Source: Pseudonocardia terrae (GTDB lineage: Bacteria; Actinomycetota; Actinomycetes; Mycobacteriales; Pseudonocardiaceae). Taken from it: a DNA stretch of 64,000 bases. The DNA lies in NCBI RefSeq assembly GCF_021343995.1, contig NZ_JAJTTE010000008.1, forward strand, positions 1-64,000, read 5' to 3'. The position numbers and the translations under genes were made by a program. Under the pieces are notes generated by a model, which saw only the letters and a program-made list of their open reading frames with translations, was not told where the DNA came from and made no database searches. Shown in pieces: positions 54,076 through 64,000 of the stretch. Position 1 is the stretch's first letter. Each line of letters begins with the position of its first letter.

Positions 54076-54957
54076 TCAGCGGGGGCGGTGGGCGGCCAGG
54101 CGGGCGAAGTCCTCGACACCGAGTGTCTCGGCGCGGGCCATCGGATCGATACCGGCGGCGCGCAGGGCCTCCTCCGCGGCCGCGGGGGACCCGGCCCAGC
54201 CGGCGAGGGCGGGCCGCAGCGCCTTGCGCCGCTGCGCGAAGGCCGCGTCGACCAGGGCGAACACCTCGGCCCGGCCGACCCCGCCCCGATCGGCCGCGGC
54301 CCCGTCGCCGGGCGGCGGTTCCCGGCGGGTGAAGGCGAGCAGCCCGGAGTCGACGTTGGGCACCGGCCAGAACACCGCCCGCGGGACCGGCCCGGCGCGG
54401 CGGGCGTCGGCGAACCAGGCCAGCTTGACGCTCGGGACGCCGTAGGTCTTGCTCCCGGGACCCGCCGCGAGCCGGTCCACGACCTCCTGCTGCACCATGA
54501 CCAGGCCCTTCTCCAGGCTCGGCAGCGCCGCGAGGAGGTGCAGCAGGACCGGGACGCCCACGTTGTAGGGCAGGTTCGCGACGACCGCGGTCGGCGCGGG
54601 ATCCAGGGCCTCGACCTTCATGGCGTCGAGGTTCGTGACGGTGAGCCGGTCGGCGAGCGCGGGCGCGAACTCGGCGGCCGTGCCGGGCAGGGCGGCGGCG
54701 AGCGCAGGGTCGATCTCCACCGCGTGCACGTGCGCGGCGGCGGGGAGCAGCGCGAGGGTCAGCGAGCCCAGCCCGGGCCCGACCTCGACCACGACGTCCT
54801 CGGCCGTGAGGTCCGCGGCCTTCACGATCCGCCGCACCGTGTTCGGATCGTGGACGAAGTTCTGGCCGAGCTTCTTCGTCGGCCGGATCCCGAAGCGCTC
54901 GGCGAGCGCGCGCACCTCGGCCGGGCCCAGCAGCCGGGAGGTGGCGGGTTCGGTCAC
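54076..54957 (-). CDS. rsmA: 16S rRNA dimethyladenosine transferase KsgA
   Basis: A 293-residue SAM-dependent enzyme that dimethylates A1518 and A1519 at the 3' end of 16S rRNA during 30S maturation. Motifs: [18 protein letters not shown], motif [17 protein letters not shown], the acidic motif [10 protein letters not shown], and the catalytic motif [19 protein letters not shown] at 54955-54957 gives [23 protein letters not shown], the actinobacterial N-terminus; an upstream in-frame ATG would add 36 residues with no homology. GATGAT ends 6 nt before the GTG, so it may be leaderless as well. Part of the conserved rpfB-rsmA-ispE neighbourhood. Confidence 0.97.
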   Translation of the reverse strand: MTEPATSRLLGPAEVRALAERFGIRPTKKLGQNFVHDPNTVRRIVKAADLTAEDVVVEVGPGLGSLTLALLPAAAHVHAVEIDPALAAALPGTAAEFAPALADRLTVTNLDAMKVEALDPAPTAVVANLPYNVGVPVLLHLLAALPSLEKGLVMVQQEVVDRLAAGPGSKTYGVPSVKLAWFADARRAGPVPRAVFWPVPNVDSGLLAFTRREPPPGDGAAADRGGVGRAEVFALVDAAFAQRRKALRPALAGWAGSPAAAEEALRAAGIDPMARAETLGVEDFARLAAHRPR

Positions 54958-54988
54958 GGATCCATCATCCGGGATCGCGTGCACGGGG

Positions 54989-54994
54989 CAGACT
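54989..54994 (+). promoter_or_regulatory. -10 box of a leaderless promoter (VOC gene)
   Basis: CAGACT ends 6 nt before the ATG at 55001. The identical hexamer at the same distance precedes the SARP-type regulator at 42893. Confidence 0.5.
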
Positions 54995-55000
54995 GCGGGG

Positions 55001-55687
55001 ATGCTGAGGCTGCGCTGGCTCACCCTGCTCACCGGCGACCCGGAGGCGCTCGACGCCCGGATCACCGGGGACCTGGGCCTGTCCCGCTGTGCGTTCGAGG
55101 CCGAGCTCGAGGGCTTCGGCGTCTCCAGCGCGATCTACCCGCTGGGCCCCGACCGGTTCCTCGAGGTCTGCGCGCCCGTGCGGGAGGGGACGTCCGCGGC
55201 CCGCCGGCTGGAGCGGGCCGGCGAGGGCATGTACATGGTGATCGTGCAGGTCGGGGACCTGGACGGACAGCGGGAGCGGCTCGCAGCGCACGGCATCCGG
55301 GTGGTCGCGGAGTTCGACCGCCCGCAGACCCGCGGTCGCTGGGCGTCCCTGCACCTGCACCCCGCCGACACCGGGGCCGCCCTGCTCTCGCTCGACGTCT
55401 CGGACCCGCCCGAGGACTTCACCGTCGTCGAGGGGCCGTGGCGCGAGCACGTCCGGACCGGGGTCGTGACGGACCTGCGCGGGATCGAGGTCGTGGGCCC
55501 GGCGGAGCGCTGGGCGGCGGCGACCGGTGCCCCGCTCGACGGCGCCATCCTCCGGCTGGACGACGCCACGGTCACCTTCCGGGACGGCCCCGCCGAGGCC
55601 GTGACCACCGTGCTGCTGGAGGCGCGCGAGGACCGTGAGGTGGACCTCGGCGGCGTCCGGTTCGTTCTGCGCAGGCCGCAGCCGTAA
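55001..55687 (+). CDS. VOC/glyoxalase-like domain protein
   Basis: A 228-residue cytoplasmic protein that looks like a glyoxalase-like (VOC) fold. The N-terminal repeat spans about 1-130 ([64 protein letters not shown]), with a possible metal Glu in FLEVCAP and His in SLHLHPAD. The second half ([20 protein letters not shown] ... VRFVLRRP) reads as a shorter, degenerate module. The substrate is unknown. The gene is leaderless, divergent from rsmA (43 bp between starts), and 12 bp before the start of the HAD gene. Confidence 0.8.
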   Translation: MLRLRWLTLLTGDPEALDARITGDLGLSRCAFEAELEGFGVSSAIYPLGPDRFLEVCAPVREGTSAARRLERAGEGMYMVIVQVGDLDGQRERLAAHGIRVVAEFDRPQTRGRWASLHLHPADTGAALLSLDVSDPPEDFTVVEGPWREHVRTGVVTDLRGIEVVGPAERWAAATGAPLDGAILRLDDATVTFRDGPAEAVTTVLLEAREDREVDLGGVRFVLRRPQP

Positions 55688-55693
55688 TACAGT
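55688..55693 (+). promoter_or_regulatory. -10 box of a leaderless promoter (HAD gene)
   Basis: TACAGT ends 6 nt before the ATG at 55700. It starts 1 bp after the stop of the VOC gene, so the HAD gene can be transcribed on its own despite the 12-bp gap. Confidence 0.5.
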
Positions 55694-55699
55694 CGCATC

Positions 55700-59510
<3,811 letters not shown>

Positions 59511-59521
59511 CGACGCCCACC

Positions 59522-59584
59522 TGCGTCATGGATCCATGACGGCTCACAACGCCGTTGCTGAACCCATCATGGATCCCCACTGCG
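59522..59584. repeat. Pair of 22-bp palindromic repeats, 41-bp phase
   Basis: Copies at 59522-59543 (core GTCATGGATCCATGAC) and 59563-59584 (core ATCATGGATCCCC, less symmetric) are separated by 19 bp, giving again exactly 41 bp between centres. They occupy nearly all of the 87-bp gap between metG and tatD and belong to the family described at 41276-41420. Confidence 0.88.
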
Positions 59585-59597
59585 ATCGGAGGGCGGG

Positions 59598-61388
59598 TCA
59601 CTTCCGGATCGGGGCCCACTCCGGGCCGGTCTCGCCGAGCTCGGGGGCGAGCTTGGCGAACAGCGGGGTCGGCTTGGCCAGCGGTCGGCCGACCTCGATC
59701 GGCCGCGACTCCCAGGTCGCCTGCTGCTCGGCGTAGTCCCCGGTGAGGACCGAGTAGTCCGGGCCGTCGCCGAGGTCCTCCACCGAGCGGATCTCCGGCT
59801 GGGCCGCCCACACGCCCTCGCCGCCCAGCGCCTCGTGCACCTTCTGCGCGGCGTGCGGGAGGAACGGGGTGAGCAGGGTGTTCGCGTCGGACACCACCTG
59901 CAGCGCGGTGTGCAGGATCGTGTCCCGGCGGTCCGGGTCGTCCTTGCGCTTCCAGGGCTCCTGGTCGGAGATGTACTTGTTGGCCGCGCCCACGACCCGC
60001 ATGGCCTCGGTGACTGCCTGCTTGAAGCGGTTGCGCCGCAGCAGGTCCCCGACGGTGTCGAAGCCGGCCCTCGAGGTGGCGAGCAGCGCCGCGTCGGCCT
60101 CGGTGGGCGCCGTGGGCTTCGGGATCGCGCCCACGTTCTTGTGCGCCATCGAGATCGAGCGGTTGACGAGGTTGCCCCACTCGTTGGCCAGCTCGAAGTT
60201 GATCCGCCGGACGAACTCCTCCCAGGTGAAGTCCGTGTCCTGGTTCTCCGGCCCGGCGACGGCGATGAAGTAGCGCAGCGCGTCCGGCCCGAACTCCCGC
60301 AGGAAGTCCCCGACGTAGATCACGGTGCCGCGCGAGGTCGAGAACTTCGACCCGCTCATCGTGAGGTACTCCGACGACACGATCTCGCTGGGCAGGTTCA
60401 GCGTGCCGAACGTGCCGGGCTCGCCGCCGCGGTCGCCCTGGCCGTTGTGCCCGAGCAGGATCGCCGGCCACATCACCGAATGGAAGGTGATGTTGTCCTT
60501 GCCCATGAAGTAGTAGCCCTGGGCGGCCGGGTCGGTCCACCACTGCTGCCAGGCTTCCGGGTCGGGGCCGCGGCGGGCCCACTCGATCGACGCCGAGAGG
60601 TACCCGATGACGGCGTCGAACCAGACGTAGATCCGCTTCAGCGGGTTGTCGCTCCAGCCGTCGAGCGGCACCGGGACGCCCCAGTCGAGGTCACGGGTGA
60701 TGGCCCGCGGCTTGAGGTCCTCGATGAGGTTGGCGCTGAACTTGAGCACGTTCGGTCGCCAGTCGGTGCGCGTGGACAGCCAGCGGCCCAGCGACTCGGA
60801 GAAGGCGGGCAGGTCGAGGAAGAAGTGCTCGGTCTCGACGAACTTCGGCGTCTCGCCGTTGATCCGCGACCGCGGGTTGATCAGGTCGGCGGGGTCGAGC
60901 TGGTTGCCGCAGTTGTCGCACTGGTCGCCGCGCGCGCCGTCGTAGCCGCAGATCGGGCAGGTGCCCTCGACGTAGCGGTCCGGCAGCGTGCGGCCCGTGG
61001 ACGGGCTGATCGCGCCCATCTGGGTCTTCGGGACGATGTACCCGTTCTTGTACAGCGACAGGAACATCTGCTGCGTGACGTCGTAGTGGTTCGACGTCGT
61101 GGTCCGGGTGAACAGGTCGTACGACAGCCCGAGGCCCTGCAGGTCCTCGGTGATGACCTTGTTGTACTTGTCGGCGAGCTGGCGCGGGGTGAGGTTCTCC
61201 GCGTCGGCCTGCACCTGGATCGGGGTGCCGTGCTCGTCCGTGCCGCTGACCATGAGCACCCGGTCGCCCGTCATCCGCCGGAAGCGCGAGAAGACGTCGG
61301 AGGGCACACCGAAGCCGGAGACGTGGCCGATGTGCCGCGGACCGTTGGCGTACGGCCACGCCACGGCGGTCAGCACGGAGGAACTCAT
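59598..61388 (-). CDS. metG: Methionyl-tRNA synthetase
   Basis: A 596-residue class I aminoacyl-tRNA synthetase. The ATP-binding HIGH motif reads PRHIGH (about residue 15), the zinc knuckle is [20 protein letters not shown] (about 140), and the KMSKS loop is present as KFSTSRG (about 350). The C-terminal helical anticodon domain follows; the extra tRNA-binding domain of E. coli MetG is absent, as in mycobacteria. ATG at 61386-61388 is 6 nt after a TACGCT -10 box and fits the family N-terminus ([15 protein letters not shown]). It heads the metG-tatD-rpfB-rsmA order typical of actinobacteria. Confidence 0.98.
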   Translation of the reverse strand: MSSSVLTAVAWPYANGPRHIGHVSGFGVPSDVFSRFRRMTGDRVLMVSGTDEHGTPIQVQADAENLTPRQLADKYNKVITEDLQGLGLSYDLFTRTTTSNHYDVTQQMFLSLYKNGYIVPKTQMGAISPSTGRTLPDRYVEGTCPICGYDGARGDQCDNCGNQLDPADLINPRSRINGETPKFVETEHFFLDLPAFSESLGRWLSTRTDWRPNVLKFSANLIEDLKPRAITRDLDWGVPVPLDGWSDNPLKRIYVWFDAVIGYLSASIEWARRGPDPEAWQQWWTDPAAQGYYFMGKDNITFHSVMWPAILLGHNGQGDRGGEPGTFGTLNLPSEIVSSEYLTMSGSKFSTSRGTVIYVGDFLREFGPDALRYFIAVAGPENQDTDFTWEEFVRRINFELANEWGNLVNRSISMAHKNVGAIPKPTAPTEADAALLATSRAGFDTVGDLLRRNRFKQAVTEAMRVVGAANKYISDQEPWKRKDDPDRRDTILHTALQVVSDANTLLTPFLPHAAQKVHEALGGEGVWAAQPEIRSVEDLGDGPDYSVLTGDYAEQQATWESRPIEVGRPLAKPTPLFAKLAPELGETGPEWAPIRK

Positions 61389-61394
61389 GTGACC

Positions 61395-61400
61395 AGCGTA
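61395..61400 (-). promoter_or_regulatory. -10 box of a leaderless promoter (metG)
   Basis: Read on the minus strand, TACGCT ends 6 nt before the metG ATG. No T-box leader is possible if transcription starts here. Confidence 0.5.
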
Positions 61401-61531
61401 GGCCCGGCGACGAACCGGCTTTCCGCCGCCCACGACAGGGTGATCGGAGTCGGCCGCGGCAGCGCGCCGCTGAGCCACCCCGCCATCCCGGCGATCGATC
61501 CTCGGTTGCGAGACGTCACGATCGTCCGGGT

Positions 61532-61537
61532 TACCGT
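61532..61537 (+). promoter_or_regulatory. -10 box of a leaderless promoter (KhtT-like gene)
   Basis: TACCGT ends 6 nt before the GTG at 61544, with no ribosome binding site between. Confidence 0.55.
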
Positions 61538-61543
61538 TGGGGC

Positions 61544-62026
61544 GTGAACGTGGAGGTCACTCCCCTGCCCGGGATCGGCGTGCGCAAGGACTTCGCCCTG
61601 CGCAACGGCCGTCGCGTCGGTGTCGTCACCCACCGCGACGGCCAGATCGAGCTGATCCTCTCCAAGTCCGACGATCCGGACGCCTGCCTGGCCGAACTGC
61701 CGCTGACCGCCGAGGAGGCCTCGGCGCTGGCCAACCTGCTCGGCGCGCCGCAGCTGGTCGCGCAGCTCAACGAGGAGCACAAGGACCTCCCGGGTATCCA
61801 CACCCGGCAGATCCCGGTGCTGGAGAACAGCCCGTACGACGGCCGGACGCTGGGCGACACCGCCCTGCGTACCCGGACGAGCGTCTCGGTGGTCGCGGTG
61901 ATGCGAGCCGGCCAGGCGCACCCGTCCCCCACGCCCGACTTCACCCTGACCGCCGGGGACCTGCTGGTCACCGTCGGCACGTCCGAGGGGCTCGACAACG
62001 CCGTCAAGATCCTCAAGAACGGATAG
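61544..62026 (+). CDS. KhtT-like regulatory subunit (TrkA-C domain)
   Basis: A 160-residue cytoplasmic protein. Residues 1-70 form an N-terminal module like that of Bacillus KhtT/AmhM ([24 protein letters not shown]). Residues about 85-158 are a TrkA-C/RCK-C domain ([34 protein letters not shown]), which binds nucleotides such as c-di-AMP in KhtT. A gap of 3 bp separates its stop from the antiporter gene, so it is the likely gate of that transporter. The gene is leaderless with a GTG start and divergent from metG. Ligand specificity is inferred from the family. Confidence 0.87.
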   Translation: MNVEVTPLPGIGVRKDFALRNGRRVGVVTHRDGQIELILSKSDDPDACLAELPLTAEEASALANLLGAPQLVAQLNEEHKDLPGIHTRQIPVLENSPYDGRTLGDTALRTRTSVSVVAVMRAGQAHPSPTPDFTLTAGDLLVTVGTSEGLDNAVKILKNG

Positions 62027-62029
62027 CCC

Positions 62030-63223
62030 GTGGACCACACCGCGCTCGAACTGATCGAGCTCGGCGCCGTCTTCTTCGGGCTCGGGCTGCTCGGCCGGCT
62101 CGCGGGCCGGATCGGCCTCTCCCCCATCCCGCTCTACCTCGTCGGTGGGCTCTGCTTCGGCACCGGCGGGCTCTTCCCGCTCGGCGACATCGGCGAGTTC
62201 ACGTCGCTGGCCAGCGAGGTCGGCGTCGTCCTGCTGCTGTTGCTGCTGGGCCTGGAGTACTCCGCCGCAGAGCTGATGACCGGACTCAAACGCTCGTGGA
62301 GCGGCGGCGTGCTCGACATCGTGCTCAACGCCGCGCCGGGCGTGGCGGTGGCGCTGATCCTCGGCTGGGGTCCGGTCGGGGCGATGGTGATGGGCGGCGT
62401 CACGTACATCTCGTCGTCCGGGATCGTCGCCAAGGTGCTGTCCGACCTGGGCCGGCTCGGTAACCGCGAGACGCCGGTCGTGCTGTCGATCCTCGTGTTC
62501 GAGGACCTGGTCATGGCGGTCTACCTGCCGATCCTCACCGCCTTGCTGATCGGCGTGACGTTCGTCGGCGGGCTCGAGGCCGTCGGGATCTCGGTCGCGG
62601 TGATCGCCGTCGTCCTGCTGGTGGCGCTGCGCTGGGGCCGCTACGTCTCGGCGGTCGTCGACAGCCCGGACCGCGAGGTCTTCCTGCTCAAGGTGCTCGG
62701 GGCGGCGCTGCTCGTCGCCGGGCTGGCCTCGGCGCTGCAGGTCTCCGCCGCGGTCGGCGCGTTCCTGCTGGGCATCGCGATCTCCGGGTCCACGGCACAC
62801 AACGCCACCCGACTGCTGGAACCGCTGCGGGACCTGTTCGCGGCGGTGTTCTTCGTGGTCTTCGGGCTGAACACCGACCCGAAGGCGATCCCGCCGGTGC
62901 TCGGCTGGGCGGTCGTGCTCGCCGTCGCGACCTCGCTGACCAAGATCGGCACCGGATGGTGGGCGGCCCGGCGCCAGGGCATCGGGAAACTCGGTCGGGC
63001 CCGCGCGGGCGCCGCGCTGATCGCCCGCGGGGAGTTCTCGATCGTCATCGCGGGTCTCGCGGTGTCCTACGCCGCCGTGCCGGCGCAACTGGCCGCGCTG
63101 GCGACCGCGTACGTGCTGATCATGGCGATCCTCGGCCCGATCGCGGCGAAGTTCGTGGAGCCGGTCGCCCGCGCACTGCAGCGCCGGGCCGCCCCCGCGC
63201 CGGCCCCGACCGCCGGCAACTGA
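62030..63223 (+). CDS. KhtU-like K+(Na+)/H+ antiporter of the CPA2 family
   Basis: A 397-residue membrane protein with about 12-13 helices. Conserved features: GLEYSAAELM after helix 3, SSSGIVAKVLSDLGRLGNRETPVVLSILVFEDLVMAVYL with the acidic pair in the transport helix, and AALIARGEFSIVIAGLAVS near the C-terminus, all typical of CPA2 antiporters (KefB/KhtU). It has no C-terminal RCK domain of its own; that role is filled by the separate KhtT-like protein encoded 3 bp upstream. The pair likely expels potassium in exchange for protons. GTG start. Confidence 0.92.
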   Translation: MDHTALELIELGAVFFGLGLLGRLAGRIGLSPIPLYLVGGLCFGTGGLFPLGDIGEFTSLASEVGVVLLLLLLGLEYSAAELMTGLKRSWSGGVLDIVLNAAPGVAVALILGWGPVGAMVMGGVTYISSSGIVAKVLSDLGRLGNRETPVVLSILVFEDLVMAVYLPILTALLIGVTFVGGLEAVGISVAVIAVVLLVALRWGRYVSAVVDSPDREVFLLKVLGAALLVAGLASALQVSAAVGAFLLGIAISGSTAHNATRLLEPLRDLFAAVFFVVFGLNTDPKAIPPVLGWAVVLAVATSLTKIGTGWWAARRQGIGKLGRARAGAALIARGEFSIVIAGLAVSYAAVPAQLAALATAYVLIMAILGPIAAKFVEPVARALQRRAAPAPAPTAGN

Positions 63224-63231
63224 TCCCGTGC

Positions 63232-63262
63232 GTGGCAGGGCCGCCGCAGCGGCACCTGCCAC
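63232..63262. terminator. Bidirectional terminator between antiporter and rsmI
   Basis: GTGGCAGG-GCCGC at 63232-63244 pairs with GCGGC-A-CCTGCCAC at 63249-63262 around a CGCA loop, with one bulged A. It fills the gap between the convergent antiporter and rsmI stops. Confidence 0.75.
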
Positions 63263-64000
63263 TCACGAGGACTGCAGGGTGGCGTTGTAGAGCTCGCGCT
63301 TCCCGACCCCGGCGGCCTTGGCCACCGCGGCCACGGCGTCCTTGAGCCGCTCGCCCTCGGCGACCCGCTCCTGCACCGCCGGCACCAGGGACTCGACGGG
63401 CGGGGCGGCCGTGGGCGCGGCGCCGGCGAGCACCACGGTGATCTCGCCGCGCACCTCGCCCGCGGCCCACTCCGCCAGCTCGGCGAGCGGGCCGCGGCGG
63501 ACCTCCTCGTAGGTCTTCGTCAGCTCCCGGCACACCGCGGCGGCCCGCTCCGGTCCCAGTACCTCGACGGCCGTCCGGAGCGTGTCGCCGAGCCGGTGCG
63601 GGGACTCGAAGAACACGACCGCCCGCGGCTCGTGGAGGAGCTGCGCGAGCCACCGCGCCCGGTCACCGGTCTTGCGCGGCGCGAAGCCCTCGAAGCAGAA
63701 CCGGTCGCACGGCAGGCCGGACAGGACCAGCGCGGTCGTCACGGCCGACGGGCCGGGCAGGCAGGTGATCGGCAGGTCCTCCGCCGCCGCGGCCGCCACC
63801 AGCCGGTACCCGGGGTCGGACACCGCCGGCATCCCGGCGTCGGTCACGACGAGGACGGTCCGGCCCGCCCGGACGTCGTCGAGCAGGCCGGGCAGCCGGG
63901 CCGTCTCGACGGCGTCGTAGTGGCTGAGCACCGTGCCCCGTACGGGGACGTCGAGGGCCGCGGCGAGCGCCCGGAACCGCCGGGTGTCCTCGGCCGCGAC
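63263..64000 (-). CDS. rsmI: 16S rRNA 2'-O-ribose C1402 methyltransferase, start outside window
   Basis: The gene enters from the right edge; about 245 residues of the C-terminal part are present. It is a tetrapyrrole-methylase-fold enzyme: VAAEDTRRFRALAAAL at the visible start, SHYDAVET, VVTDAGMPAVSDPGYRLV, CLPGPSAVTTALVLSGLP, and FFESPHRLGDTL. RsmI methylates the ribose of C1402 in 16S rRNA, in the P-site of the 30S subunit. The SAM-binding N-terminus lies beyond 64000. The C-terminal extension (VAEGERLKDAVAAVAKAAGVGKRELYN) is a helix-turn-helix-like module usual for RsmI. In actinobacteria rsmI and metG are commonly close; here the KhtTU-like pair lies between them. Confidence 0.96.
   Translation of the reverse strand, partial: VAAEDTRRFRALAAALDVPVRGTVLSHYDAVETARLPGLLDDVRAGRTVLVVTDAGMPAVSDPGYRLVAAAAAEDLPITCLPGPSAVTTALVLSGLPCDRFCFEGFAPRKTGDRARWLAQLLHEPRAVVFFESPHRLGDTLRTAVEVLGPERAAAVCRELTKTYEEVRRGPLAELAEWAAGEVRGEITVVLAGAAPTAAPPVESLVPAVQERVAEGERLKDAVAAVAKAAGVGKRELYNATLQSS

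Noticed and set aside
54950-54972. GGATCC flanked by ATC near the rsmA start as another copy of the palindromic repeat
   Set aside because: Only the six central bases and a few neighbours agree, there is no partner 41 bp away on either side, and the bases are explained by the start region of rsmA.

Overview
The window is high-GC actinobacterial DNA. Start codons are mostly GTG or ATG, promoters are of the TANNNT type, and many genes appear leaderless. Signature actinobacterial genes are present (RpfB, a DtxR/IdeR-like iron box, DUF501, DUF2277, a SARP/AfsR-type regulator). The gene blocks eno-ftsB-DUF501-ppx, glmU-prs-rplY-pth and rsmI-metG-tatD-rpfB-rsmA-ispE are the core chromosomal order of Actinomycetota. 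Protein style suggests Pseudonocardiales, perhaps Pseudonocardia, but that is inference.

Layout. 1-4.6 kb: ppx (cut by the window edge), an AidB-type acyl-CoA dehydrogenase inserted divergently, DUF501, an FtsB-like divisome protein and enolase. 4.7-10.5 kb: a TPR protein, the efeUOB iron/heme operon behind tandem iron-box-like sites, and a large secreted cysteine-rich protein. 10.5-17.1 kb: MazG, a SurA-like lipoprotein, small proteins, an RDD membrane protein, a double-VOC protein and a sensor/sensor/LuxR-regulator triad whose middle gene is broken by an in-frame TAG. 17.2-26.5 kb: mfd, a tricorn-like S41 protease and a NatAB-type ABC exporter. 26.6-31.4 kb: DUF2277, a sugar-modification trio (SDR epimerase, PIG-L deacetylase, C-methyltransferase), tRNA-Gln(TTG), OsmC and an L,D-transpeptidase. 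31.5-39.5 kb: glmU-prs, then about 4 kb of foreign, decaying DNA, then rplY-pth. 39.5-49.6 kb: a fatty-acyl adenylating enzyme, an M20 peptidase, a SARP-type regulator, a Drr-type ABC exporter and an MFS carrier. 49.7-64 kb: ABC-F, ispE, DHA2 exporter, rsmA, VOC, HAD, rpfB, tatD, metG, a KhtTU-like K+/H+ antiporter pair and rsmI (cut by the window edge).

The 33.97-37.33 kb insertion between prs and rplY reads as the remains of an actinomycete integrative and conjugative element. On the minus strand, in the usual element order, it keeps small membrane genes, a DUF2637 (SpdB-like) gene, an FtsK/TraB fragment and a tyrosine integrase. The replication and excision genes are missing and at least three genes are visibly broken. 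Inside it sits an intact plus-strand pair: an Excalibur-domain surface protein and a class F sortase, whose likely sorting signal is VDTG rather than LPXTG.

The most unusual non-coding signal is a family of 22-bp palindromes (half-site CGCGTTATGGA) at three intergenic loci (41.3, 49.7 and 59.5 kb). At all three, neighbouring copies are exactly 41 bp apart (22-bp repeat plus 19-bp gap), close to four helical turns. A second window-wide pattern is a -10 box ending exactly 6 nt (once 7, once 8) before the start codon of twelve genes, which predicts widespread leaderless transcription.
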